From: JBBTVO01 sp038058335 | GTDB lineage: Bacteria; Patescibacteriota; Microgenomatia; Levybacterales; UBA12049 | Direction: 5' to 3' | DNA length: 5,304 bases | Assembly: GCA_038058335.1 (NCBI GenBank) | Contig: JBBUBI010000070.1 | Location: 1 to 5,304 of the forward strand | Shown: positions 1 through 4,066 of the stretch, in pieces | Layout: each line of letters begins with the position of its first letter | Numbering within the stretch: the first letter of the stretch is position 1 | The notes under the pieces: generated by a model | Seen by the model: the letters and a program-made list of their open reading frames with translations, nothing else | What the model was told of the DNA's origin: nothing | Database searches by the model: none | Translations under genes and position numbers: made by a program

Positions 1-49
1 TCGTAACAAGGTATCCCTAGCCGAAGCTGGGGATGGATCACCTCCTTTC
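1..49 (+). rRNA. rrs: 16S ribosomal RNA, 3' end (partial)
   Basis: This is the extreme 3' end of the small-subunit rRNA. It contains the universal TCGTAACAAGGTA segment, helix 45, and GGATCACCTCCTTT with the anti-Shine-Dalgarno CCTCC at 41-45. Helix 45 is visible as ATCCCTAGC (14-22) pairing with GCTGGGGAT (27-35) around a CGAA tetraloop, where most bacteria have GGAA. The two adenines dimethylated by KsgA in other bacteria are kept. The tail wording resembles Candidate Phyla Radiation (Microgenomates-like) sequences; that assignment is from memory. The rest of the gene lies before the window. The exact mature 3' end (about 49) is by analogy. Confidence 0.95.
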
Positions 50-50
50 T

Positions 51-332
51 AAAAAATCTCGATTTTTATCGGGGCTACGGAAATGGAGAAGACAGCTAAG
101 CTGTCCCGCAAGGGACAAACTTTATTTTTGAAATTAAGTAAGATTTAAAGTTTTGCGAAAAACTGTATAAAGGCCACAAGTATCTCGCATTATGCGGGAG
201 CGAATAGAGCTTGATTTTCCCGTTATTACTGAGGGAAGATAAAATACTATTCAAACTGTTTCCTGTCCCGCTTTTGCGGGATCCCGATTAACTTCGGGGC
301 CACTTCTTGATTAAGAAGCAATTCCAAAATCT
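51..332 (+). other. Hairpin-rich spacer after 16S, no tRNA and no 23S
   Basis: About 280 bases without a gene between the 16S tail and a terminator. It folds into a row of local hairpins: 57-74 (CGAT/ATCG around TTTT, extended by G-T pairs), 91-105 (GACAGC/GCTGTC, TAA loop), 102-117 (TGTCCC/GGGACA, GCAA loop), 183-199 (7 bp, TTA loop), 217-237 (TTCCC/GGGAA), 266-281 (TCCCGC/GCGGGA, TTTT loop), 282-299 and 303-318 (CTTCTT/AAGAAG). The hairpins 91-105 and 102-117 share bases and exclude each other. I see no tRNA-Ile or tRNA-Ala. The segment is probably the 3' trailer of the 16S transcript, processed by RNases, rather than a 16S-23S spacer. The processing role is inferred. Confidence 0.6.
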
Positions 333-358
333 AAGACCACCCACTCGGGTGGTTTTTT
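333..358 (+). terminator. Intrinsic terminator of the 16S transcript
   Basis: A perfect 7-bp GC-rich stem, ACCACCC (336-342) with GGGTGGT (347-353), has a 4-base ACTC loop and runs into a tract of six T (353-358). The stem can be extended by AAG pairing into the T tract. It is the only canonical rho-independent terminator seen in the window. It ends the rRNA transcript before any 23S gene. Confidence 0.85.
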
Positions 359-359
359 C

Positions 360-388
360 TTGACTTATATTTATCTCTTCCATACACT
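360..388 (+). promoter_or_regulatory. Probable promoter of the 735-codon gene
   Basis: TTGACT at 360-365 is a good -35 and follows directly on the terminator T tract. At 17 bases lies TACACT (383-388), a 4/6 match to the -10; transcription would then begin at about 395-397, leaving little or no leader before the GTG at 397. A perfect TATAAT at 390-395 overlaps, but it is 24 bases from the -35 and would start transcription inside the GTG start. In that case the ATG at 454 would be the real start. The sequence does not decide between the two. Confidence 0.45.
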
Positions 389-396
389 ATATAATA

Positions 397-2604
397 GTGG
401 AAGACCAAATCCCTCCTGTTATTCTGCAAGAAGAAAAGCCGGTAAAAATTGGAATGCTGAATAAGATAAAAGAAAATCCTCTTATCTTTATTCTCATTCT
501 TATAGTTTTTCTTGGTATAGCTCTGGGAACAGCAGGTTTAGCCAGTCGCAACAAGGATACTAAAAAAGAAGAAACAAAACCCAAGCCCACCCCTATCTCA
601 TCAGATTCTATAGTTTATGGATATTGGATGGATAACACATCGGTGATAGAAGCAGTTGATTTATCAACCAATAAGATTAAGACCTTGGCAAGCCTTTCGT
701 TTAACATAAAGCATGTAAGGATAATTAACTCCGATAATATTATTTATATTAAAGATACAGATGAGAGAGATTACGGAAAAGAAATAGTAAAAATGACACT
801 TAGTACAAAAGAAGAGAAATTAGTCTTGAAGGCTGATGATGGATTTGGAATAGACGACTATATTCTTTCCCCGAACAAAAAACTTATTGCGGTATGGGAG
901 GTAAGTCCGTCCGATGGCAGCGTTGAGCTTCTGGGAGGACGTTCCAGAGTGTACACGCTTGATGCAGCAAATGTCTCACAAAAAAATCTAATATACGATC
1001 AATCATCAGGCCCGGGACAGCCGGTTGATTATCCTATCGCCATTTCCGATACCGGAGAGCTTTTTACAGACAGATTTCTTCCAAATTCAGGAGCAGGATG
1101 GGGATATGGTATGAAAGTATCAAATCCATCCGGTTCTTCAAAGGAGGATATTTCTTCCATGCAAAATGGAAGAATAAGCACCCAGCCTGTTGTTTCAAGA
1201 GACGGAAAAAGAATCGTCTTTGCAGGATACGACGGAAGCAAGGGGCCTGGAACAGAAGAAATAGATGGTTTCAGAAGGGCAATGATAACGCCCAACACAA
1301 TAGAGATTTTTGATCTCACGACAAGAAAAGAAAAGACTCTTCTTTCGGCAGCAGAAGGTGATATTTTTCCAAATGCTAAATGGGACTTATTGTCAGGGAA
1401 TATTATATATAGTCAAGTGTCAAAAGATAATTCAAAAAGCGGTAATTATATTTATGATTTAGCAACAAGTACTTCAAGAAAAATAAATTTAGGCAGCAAT
1501 TCCTTAGGTACTTTTGAGCAGAAGAGCTCTGCTGTTAAAAATGTCACCGCAGCGATCTCAAGCGATAGTTTTCTAGTTTTTGATGAAGTTGTTTCAAATG
1601 AAACTTTAGGAAATTTAGGAAGTAAATACAATCAATCCATAAATTCAGTTTATATTCTTGATACAACGTCGCAAACCAAGAAAACAATTAGTCTGGGAGC
1701 CGGACTTGTGCAGTTTATTGATCTAGAACCGGAAAAATATTTTTCATCCTTAAATTCATCAGCATCAAGCGAGTCTGATAGAAATAAGAAACAGCTTCAG
1801 TTACAGACATTTGAGATTAAACCTTCTCTTGCTCCAAAGAGAATAGCACAGCAATCTAGACCTCCAAGAGAGAAGCAATGCAGCCTTTCTGATTCCCGGA
1901 AAAAAGCTGGTGAGTTATGCAATTTTCAATGCGAAAATCTAGCTAGGCAACAATGCAACGATCTTTTGGGACAGTACAATCCGAAAGATAATGCGCAGGC
2001 ATTGGTGTGGGATGCATGCTGGGTCCAAGCAGTAAAAGATATTAAGGTTAACGGAAAATGCTCCGACAGCCCTCTCTATCTCTATGGAGCAGAGGGACAA
2101 AGCGTCTCAGTTTATTCATCAACACCTATTTACCCTCTGGATACAAGCTACAGTCCTTCCGAAGGGTATTCTATTTCATTGGGAGAAAATGGATCATTTA
2201 CGGCTAATGGAAAAAAGGTATCTTCTCTAAAGTTTGATTACACACCTGCTATAAAGCTTGAGAAACCCAAGAAAGGGTACTTAGCCAAAAAAGAAAATGT
2301 CCAGAATATAGTTGAAAAAATATTAGATCAGTTAGGATTGAATGAAAAAGAAACACAAGATACTTTAAATTTTGTCAAAGAAAAAGCTAGCTCTTCCTAT
2401 ATATTTATATCTTTTTATGATGATGCAACTTCCAAGAAAATACTTCCTCTTATAATTTCTCCCACTCCTGATACTTACCGAAACATTGTTTTCTATATTG
2501 AGAACCTTGATGAGAATCCCAATTCTTCCTATGCGCCACCAATTATAGAAAAAATTCAAAGAAAAGGATTTACCGCAATTGAAATAAGCTTCGTGGTCAG
2601 ATAA
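397..2604 (+). CDS. Membrane-anchored propeller-like protein with Cys-rich segment, function unknown
   Basis: A 735-residue protein of a family I do not recognise by name. A short cytoplasmic N-terminus precedes one hydrophobic helix (about residues 29-48) without a signal-peptidase or lipobox motif, so it is probably a type II anchor with a large outside domain. Residues 52-66 form a Lys/Pro/Thr linker. Residues 70-445 contain repeated beta-rich units with 'S.DGK.IVFAGYDG'-type and 'IFDLTTRKEKTL'-type motifs, resembling TolB/PD40 beta-propeller blades. Residues 446-490 are a low-complexity Ser/Gln/Lys stretch. Six cysteines (495, 508, 512, 520, 541, 555) mark a compact, probably disulfide-bonded module. 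Residues 620-735 form a separate alpha/beta domain. GTG at 397 gives 27 residues before the helix; ATG at 454 (Met20) leaves nine and is equally plausible. Neither has a Shine-Dalgarno. The gene stands alone after the 16S terminator. A surface or binding role is inferred from topology only. Confidence 0.9.
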   Translation: MEDQIPPVILQEEKPVKIGMLNKIKENPLIFILILIVFLGIALGTAGLASRNKDTKKEETKPKPTPISSDSIVYGYWMDNTSVIEAVDLSTNKIKTLASLSFNIKHVRIINSDNIIYIKDTDERDYGKEIVKMTLSTKEEKLVLKADDGFGIDDYILSPNKKLIAVWEVSPSDGSVELLGGRSRVYTLDAANVSQKNLIYDQSSGPGQPVDYPIAISDTGELFTDRFLPNSGAGWGYGMKVSNPSGSSKEDISSMQNGRISTQPVVSRDGKRIVFAGYDGSKGPGTEEIDGFRRAMITPNTIEIFDLTTRKEKTLLSAAEGDIFPNAKWDLLSGNIIYSQVSKDNSKSGNYIYDLATSTSRKINLGSNSLGTFEQKSSAVKNVTAAISSDSFLVFDEVVSNETLGNLGSKYNQSINSVYILDTTSQTKKTISLGAGLVQFIDLEPEKYFSSLNSSASSESDRNKKQLQLQTFEIKPSLAPKRIAQQSRPPREKQCSLSDSRKKAGELCNFQCENLARQQCNDLLGQYNPKDNAQALVWDACWVQAVKDIKVNGKCSDSPLYLYGAEGQSVSVYSSTPIYPLDTSYSPSEGYSISLGENGSFTANGKKVSSLKFDYTPAIKLEKPKKGYLAKKENVQNIVEKILDQLGLNEKETQDTLNFVKEKASSSYIFISFYDDATSKKILPLIISPTPDTYRNIVFYIENLDENPNSSYAPPIIEKIQRKGFTAIEISFVVR

Positions 2605-2615
2605 ATCTCTTCTCT

Positions 2616-2639
2616 GTACTTTTGTATCGACAAAAGTAC
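2616..2639. repeat. Perfect 10-bp inverted repeat after the stop codon
   Basis: GTACTTTTGT (2616-2625) and ACAAAAGTAC (2630-2639) are perfectly complementary around an ATCG loop, 11 bases after the TAA of the preceding gene. On the plus strand no T tract follows (the next bases are CAAAAACTC), so it is not a canonical terminator. It may instead stabilise the mRNA 3' end or form one end of the adjacent palindromic element. Confidence 0.8.
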
Positions 2640-2648
2640 CAAAAACTC

Positions 2649-2745
2649 TTGACAAGCCTCCCCTCGTGCTTTCAGATTAAACTCGCTTAAACCCCGTTAG
2701 AGGCCGCTCGTTTAATCCTTCATGCACTCGATGCCGGATTGTCAA
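2649..2745. repeat. 97-bp imperfect palindromic element
   Basis: Bounded by 7-base inverted termini, TTGACAA (2649-2655) and TTGTCAA (2739-2745). Inner arms GATTAAAC (2675-2682) and GTTTAATC (2710-2717) are perfect inverted repeats. The stretches between outer and inner arms also align imperfectly when one is reverse-complemented (GACAA..CC, TCG..TGC). The segment is GC-richer than its surroundings and has no credible coding potential. It could be a MITE-like or dispersed intergenic repeat, or a structured RNA. I see no target-site duplication, and no second copy lies in this window. Confidence 0.6.
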
Positions 2746-2796
2746 TATATAAAAATATGCGAAGTGGCGATTTAGATAGTAATAACAGAATGTTTT

Positions 2797-2805
2797 TGGT
2801 ATAAT
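2797..2805 (+). promoter_or_regulatory. Extended -10 promoter of the tRNA-Cys unit
   Basis: TGGTATAAT contains a perfect -10 (2800-2805) with the TGN extension; the -35 region (around 2777-2782, TAGTAA) is weak, as is usual for extended -10 promoters. The predicted start is about 2812, some 63 bases before tRNA-Cys. The leader carries GACTA at 2845, 2852 and 2866, i.e. at 7- and 14-base spacing. It also has GTTAGT (2828-2833), which could pair with ACTAAC (2867-2872) just before the tRNA. No terminator separates the tRNA from the three downstream genes. Confidence 0.65.
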
Positions 2806-2874
2806 TGAGGCTAGTATTAGATGTTGCGTTAGTTATTAGCCAAAGACTAGTGACTAAAAGCAAGAGACTAACAT

Positions 2875-2947
2875 GGCGCGGTGGTGAAGTGGTTAACACA
2901 CCTGTTTGCAAAACAGGCATGCACCGGTTCGAATCCGGTTCGCGCCT
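2875..2947 (+). tRNA. tRNA-Cys (GCA)
   Basis: A complete cloverleaf. The acceptor GGCGCGG (2875-2881) pairs with TCGCGCC (2940-2946), with one G-U at the base. The anticodon stem CCTGT/ACAGG holds loop TTGCAAA with anticodon GCA at 2908-2910. The T arm is ACCGG, TTCGAAT, CCGGT. The discriminator is T2947, the U73 identity element of cysteine tRNAs. The genomic tail reads T-CCC, not T-CCA, so the final A is not encoded here; a hairpin element abuts exactly at this point. The CCA end must be completed by tRNA nucleotidyltransferase. Confidence 0.97.
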
Positions 2948-2977
2948 CCCAACTTCGCTAAAGCTTCGTAGGGCAAG
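2948..2977 (-). repeat. CTTG-hairpin REP-like element A, at the 3' end of tRNA-Cys
   Basis: Read on the minus strand it begins with CTTG (2977-2974). A hairpin follows: CCC/GGG, a T-T mismatch, AC/GT, a 3x3 GAA/GAA internal loop able to form sheared G-A pairs, then GC/GC closed by TTTA. Its far end touches the discriminator base of tRNA-Cys, and the CTTG end lies 8 bases from the ATG of the next gene. It shares architecture and wording (GAAGCTTTAGCGAAG core) with elements at 3771-3801 and 3904-3943. A tetranucleotide at a hairpin foot is the hallmark of REP elements moved by RAYT transposases; that kinship is inferred. In RNA it would lie in the leader of the following operon. Confidence 0.65.
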
Positions 2978-2985
2978 CTAAAATT

Positions 2986-3216
2986 ATGGGAGGAAATAAA
3001 GAAAATAAGAGCTCAGATCATCCTGAAGTTAATATACATGACTTGAAGGAATATCTTGGTATAGTAGGAGGAATTGGAGCTATATCTGTTACTGTTTATG
3101 AACAAAGTATTGGGGCGGCCATCGGGGCTGTGGTAGTTGCAACTGCAGTTAATACTTTTATGGAGTGGAAGACAATGCGGAAGGAAAAAAAATTTATGGA
3201 TAGTCATAGACTATGA
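2986..3216 (+). CDS. Small membrane protein, 76 aa, function unknown
   Basis: I do not recognise the family. A hydrophilic N-terminus (residues 1-20) is followed by two Gly/Ala-rich hydrophobic stretches (about 23-38 and 42-58) separated by the polar pair Glu39-Gln40, giving a likely helical hairpin in the membrane. The C-terminal tail (61-76) is strongly basic. The GIVGGIGA segment has close Gly spacing that suits helix packing. The ATG lies 39 bases after tRNA-Cys with no Shine-Dalgarno upstream; a GGGAGG sits just inside the gene instead, and no start codon is suitably placed after it. The last codons run into the next gene by an ATGA overlap (3213-3216). Expression probably comes from the tRNA-Cys promoter, with the mRNA 5' end created by tRNA processing; this is inferred. 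Confidence 0.7.
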   Translation: MGGNKENKSSDHPEVNIHDLKEYLGIVGGIGAISVTVYEQSIGAAIGAVVVATAVNTFMEWKTMRKEKKFMDSHRL

Positions 3217-3320
3217 AAGAAAAACAATCGAAAACCTTTCCGGAAAATATCAAAAAATGGGCAATCTTAGGAGGAATTATAGCCGGAATAATAGGCTTGG
3301 TTAAAATCTTAGCGAGATAA
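3213..3320 (+). CDS. 35-aa single-helix membrane peptide
   Basis: This short gene starts at the ATG in ATGA overlapping the upstream stop and ends with TAA at 3318-3320, whose last A is the first base of the next ATG (TAATG). Overlaps at both ends, in frame with nothing else, are the main support that it is real. The product has a basic N-terminus (residues 1-15, ending KKW), one Gly-rich hydrophobic helix (about 16-33, with GGIIAGIIG) and a short basic end (KILAR). It resembles in general form a small membrane-inserting peptide, such as a partner subunit, holin-like peptide or type I-toxin-like peptide. No family can be named. There is no Shine-Dalgarno, so translation is probably coupled. 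Confidence 0.6.
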   Translation: MKEKQSKTFPENIKKWAILGGIIAGIIGLVKILAR

Positions 3321-3700
3321 TGGATAAGGAGAGAAATAATTCAGAGGAAAAAGGGGACGGAGGGTTTTCCGAGAAGGAAATGGATTTGGATATAGAAGTT
3401 CGGGCAGGCGAATGGCAGAATCTTAAGAAATTCCATACTTATCAAAAACGTTCGAGACAGGGGAAGATTATAGCTACATACCAGGCTGTATCTAATAGAC
3501 TTAATCAGCTGGTAGCGCTTTACTACAAATTCGTCGGCGGAAATCCCAATCAAGGGGCAAAAATGCTTGCAGAGCTTAAAAAACTCCGAATTATTCAGGA
3601 AATTTTATTAAATTGTCTTGTATGGTCACGAGAAGATGAGTCAAATAGTAAAAAAATAAAAGAAATGGTTCCGCAAGAGGTGTGGGATCTAATTAAATAA
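3320..3700 (+). CDS. Soluble helical protein, 126 aa, third gene of the small operon
   Basis: Unrecognised. The first ~25 residues are polar and Gly/Glu/Lys-rich, probably disordered. Residues 27-45 are basic and amphipathic. Two predicted helices follow (about 48-72, with YQAVSNRLNQLVALYYKF, and 76-103), then a Ser/Glu/Lys turn and a short C-terminal helix ending VWDLIK. No signal or membrane segment and no catalytic motif is apparent, so it is likely a cytoplasmic helical-bundle or adaptor protein. Start choice: ATG 3320 shares a base with the previous stop (TAATG), which argues for coupling. With two small membrane proteins before it, it could be the soluble partner of a membrane complex; this is inferred from order alone. 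No terminator is visible after it. Confidence 0.75.
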   Translation: MDKERNNSEEKGDGGFSEKEMDLDIEVRAGEWQNLKKFHTYQKRSRQGKIIATYQAVSNRLNQLVALYYKFVGGNPNQGAKMLAELKKLRIIQEILLNCLVWSREDESNSKKIKEMVPQEVWDLIK

Positions 3701-3729
3701 AATATAAACAATAGAAAAAGAAGTTTGTG

Positions 3730-3811
3730 TGGTGGGTCGTGATAGAGTCGAACTATCCACCTCTTCTTTATCCTCCTTCGCTAAAGCTCCGGATGGACAA
3801 GTCAGAGAAAC
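3730..3811 (-). pseudogene. 3' part of a tRNA-Ile-like gene, anticodon loop interrupted
   Basis: On the minus strand it reads from position ~26: anticodon stem TTTCT (3810-3806), loop bases CTGA (3805-3802), then a 31-base hairpin element, then the remaining loop TAA and stem AGAAG (3767-3763). It continues with a variable loop AGGTG, T arm GATAG/CTATC around TTCGACT, acceptor strand ACGACCC, discriminator A and an encoded CCA (3732-3730). Without the element the loop is CTGATAA, the same as in the intact tRNA-Ile(GAU) next door. The acceptor 5' strand (expected GGGTCGT) and the D arm are missing; the intact tRNA-Ile occupies that side. It cannot form a normal tRNA from this locus. Confidence 0.75.
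3771..3801 (-). repeat. CTTG-hairpin REP-like element B, in a tRNA anticodon loop
   Basis: Minus-strand reading: CTTG (3801-3798), then TCC-A-TCC pairing with GGAGGA with one bulged A, a GGA/GAA internal loop, and GC/GC closed by TTTA. The inner part GAGCTTTAGCGAAG is nearly the same as in element A. It lies between the second and third anticodon bases of the tRNA remnant; because GA occurs at both junctions the boundary can shift by two bases. Insertion left no longer target duplication. Confidence 0.7.
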
Positions 3812-3817
3812 TATTTG

Positions 3818-3889
3818 TGGGCGATAATGGGATCGAACCATTGACCTCGTCTTTATCAGAGACGCGCTCTACCACTGAGCTAATCGCCC
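3818..3889 (-). tRNA. tRNA-Ile (GAU)
   Basis: A complete cloverleaf on the minus strand. The acceptor GGGCGAT (3889-3883) pairs perfectly with ATCGCCC (3825-3819); discriminator A at 3818. The D arm is GCTC/GAGC with loop AGTGGTA. The anticodon arm is CGTCT, CTGATAA, AGACG, with anticodon GAT at 3857-3855. The T arm is AATGG, TTCGATC, CCATT. CCA is not encoded (ACAA follows). It is the only intact member of a locus that has a 5' half-tRNA before it and a 3' half-tRNA after it. The promoter at 3968-3996 probably serves it. Confidence 0.97.
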
Positions 3890-3957
3890 GAATGTTCTAC
3901 CGGCTTGCCCTTCTGAAGTTCTGCTTTGCAGAACGCAAGAGGGTGAACTACGTGCCC
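3890..3957 (-). pseudogene. 5' part of a tRNA gene, D-loop interrupted
   Basis: Minus strand: acceptor-like GGGCACG (3957-3951), TA (positions 8-9), D stem GTTC, A14, then a 40-base hairpin element. The D-loop remainder CCGGTA (with G18-G19 and A21), D stem GAAC, A26 and TTC follow, where the intact tRNA-Ile begins. Without the element the D arm is canonical, with a 4-bp stem and 7-base loop. No anticodon or T arm of its own follows. GGGCACG matches the acceptor strand of the 3' half at 3734-3740 in only three pairs, so the two halves are probably from different genes. Amino-acid identity cannot be read. Confidence 0.65.
3904..3943 (+). repeat. CTTG-hairpin REP-like element C, in a tRNA D-loop
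   Basis: Plus-strand reading: CTTG (3904-3907), CCC, a bulged T, and TCT pairing with AGA and GGG (3938-3943); a 3x3 internal loop GAA/GCA; then a perfect 7-bp inner stem GTTCTGC/GCAGAAC closed by TTT. It has the same plan as elements A and B but a longer inner stem. It is in the opposite orientation to B, so the CTTG ends of B and C both face the intact tRNA-Ile between them. It splits the D-loop of the 5' half-tRNA directly after A14. Confidence 0.7.
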
Positions 3958-3967
3958 GAGTTCAGAT

Positions 3968-3996
3968 ATTATATCAAATTGAGGATTTTGGTTCTA
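3968..3996 (-). promoter_or_regulatory. Promoter of the minus-strand tRNA locus
   Basis: A perfect TATAAT (3973-3968, minus) has a weak -35, TAGAAC (3996-3991), at 17 bases. The predicted start (~3961) is only about four bases before the 5' half-tRNA, the spacing expected of a tRNA promoter. The intact tRNA-Ile would now be transcribed through the broken half. Read-through from the carbonic-anhydrase-like gene upstream is also possible, since no terminator lies between. The stretch 3997-4066 holds no gene; it has an imperfect direct repeat of CAAATTG..GATT (3975 and 4014) and nothing else I can name. Confidence 0.55.
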
Positions 3997-4066
3997 CGGT
4001 AATCAAGCTGAAGCAAATTGGATTCCACGGCGACCCACACTTCGGCAAACTCAGTATAAACAGAAG

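Noticed and set aside
51..332. A tRNA-Ile or tRNA-Ala in the 16S spacer
   Set aside because: GGGGCTA at 71 recalls a tRNA 5' end, but no D arm, anticodon arm or T arm follows.
1029..1319. Overlapping frames on both strands inside the large gene (1029-1319 minus, 1098-1313 plus)
   Set aside because: Shadows of the long, continuous 735-codon frame, which has consistent protein character.
2616..2639. Terminator of the 735-codon gene
   Set aside because: The stem is good, but no T tract follows on the plus strand and none on the minus strand after the stem.
2365..2655. Open frame of 96 codons on the minus strand
   Set aside because: It lies mostly antisense to the end of the 735-codon gene and starts within the palindromic element; no start context or protein-like composition.
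2988..2993. GGGAGG as a Shine-Dalgarno for a later start of the 76-codon gene
   Set aside because: It lies after the ATG at 2986 and no ATG, GTG or TTG occurs in frame at a suitable distance behind it.
3771..3801. The insertion in the anticodon loop as a spliced tRNA intron
   Set aside because: Bacteria lack the archaeal-type splicing endonuclease, 31 bases is far too short for a group I intron, and the tRNA has no 5' half. Sharing with elements A and C favours a mobile repeat.
3727..4002. Open frame of 91 codons on the plus strand
   Set aside because: It runs antisense through the tRNA-Ile and both tRNA remnants; the 'GDNGIEPLTSSLSETRSTTELIA'-like wording is the translation of an antisense tRNA, not a protein.
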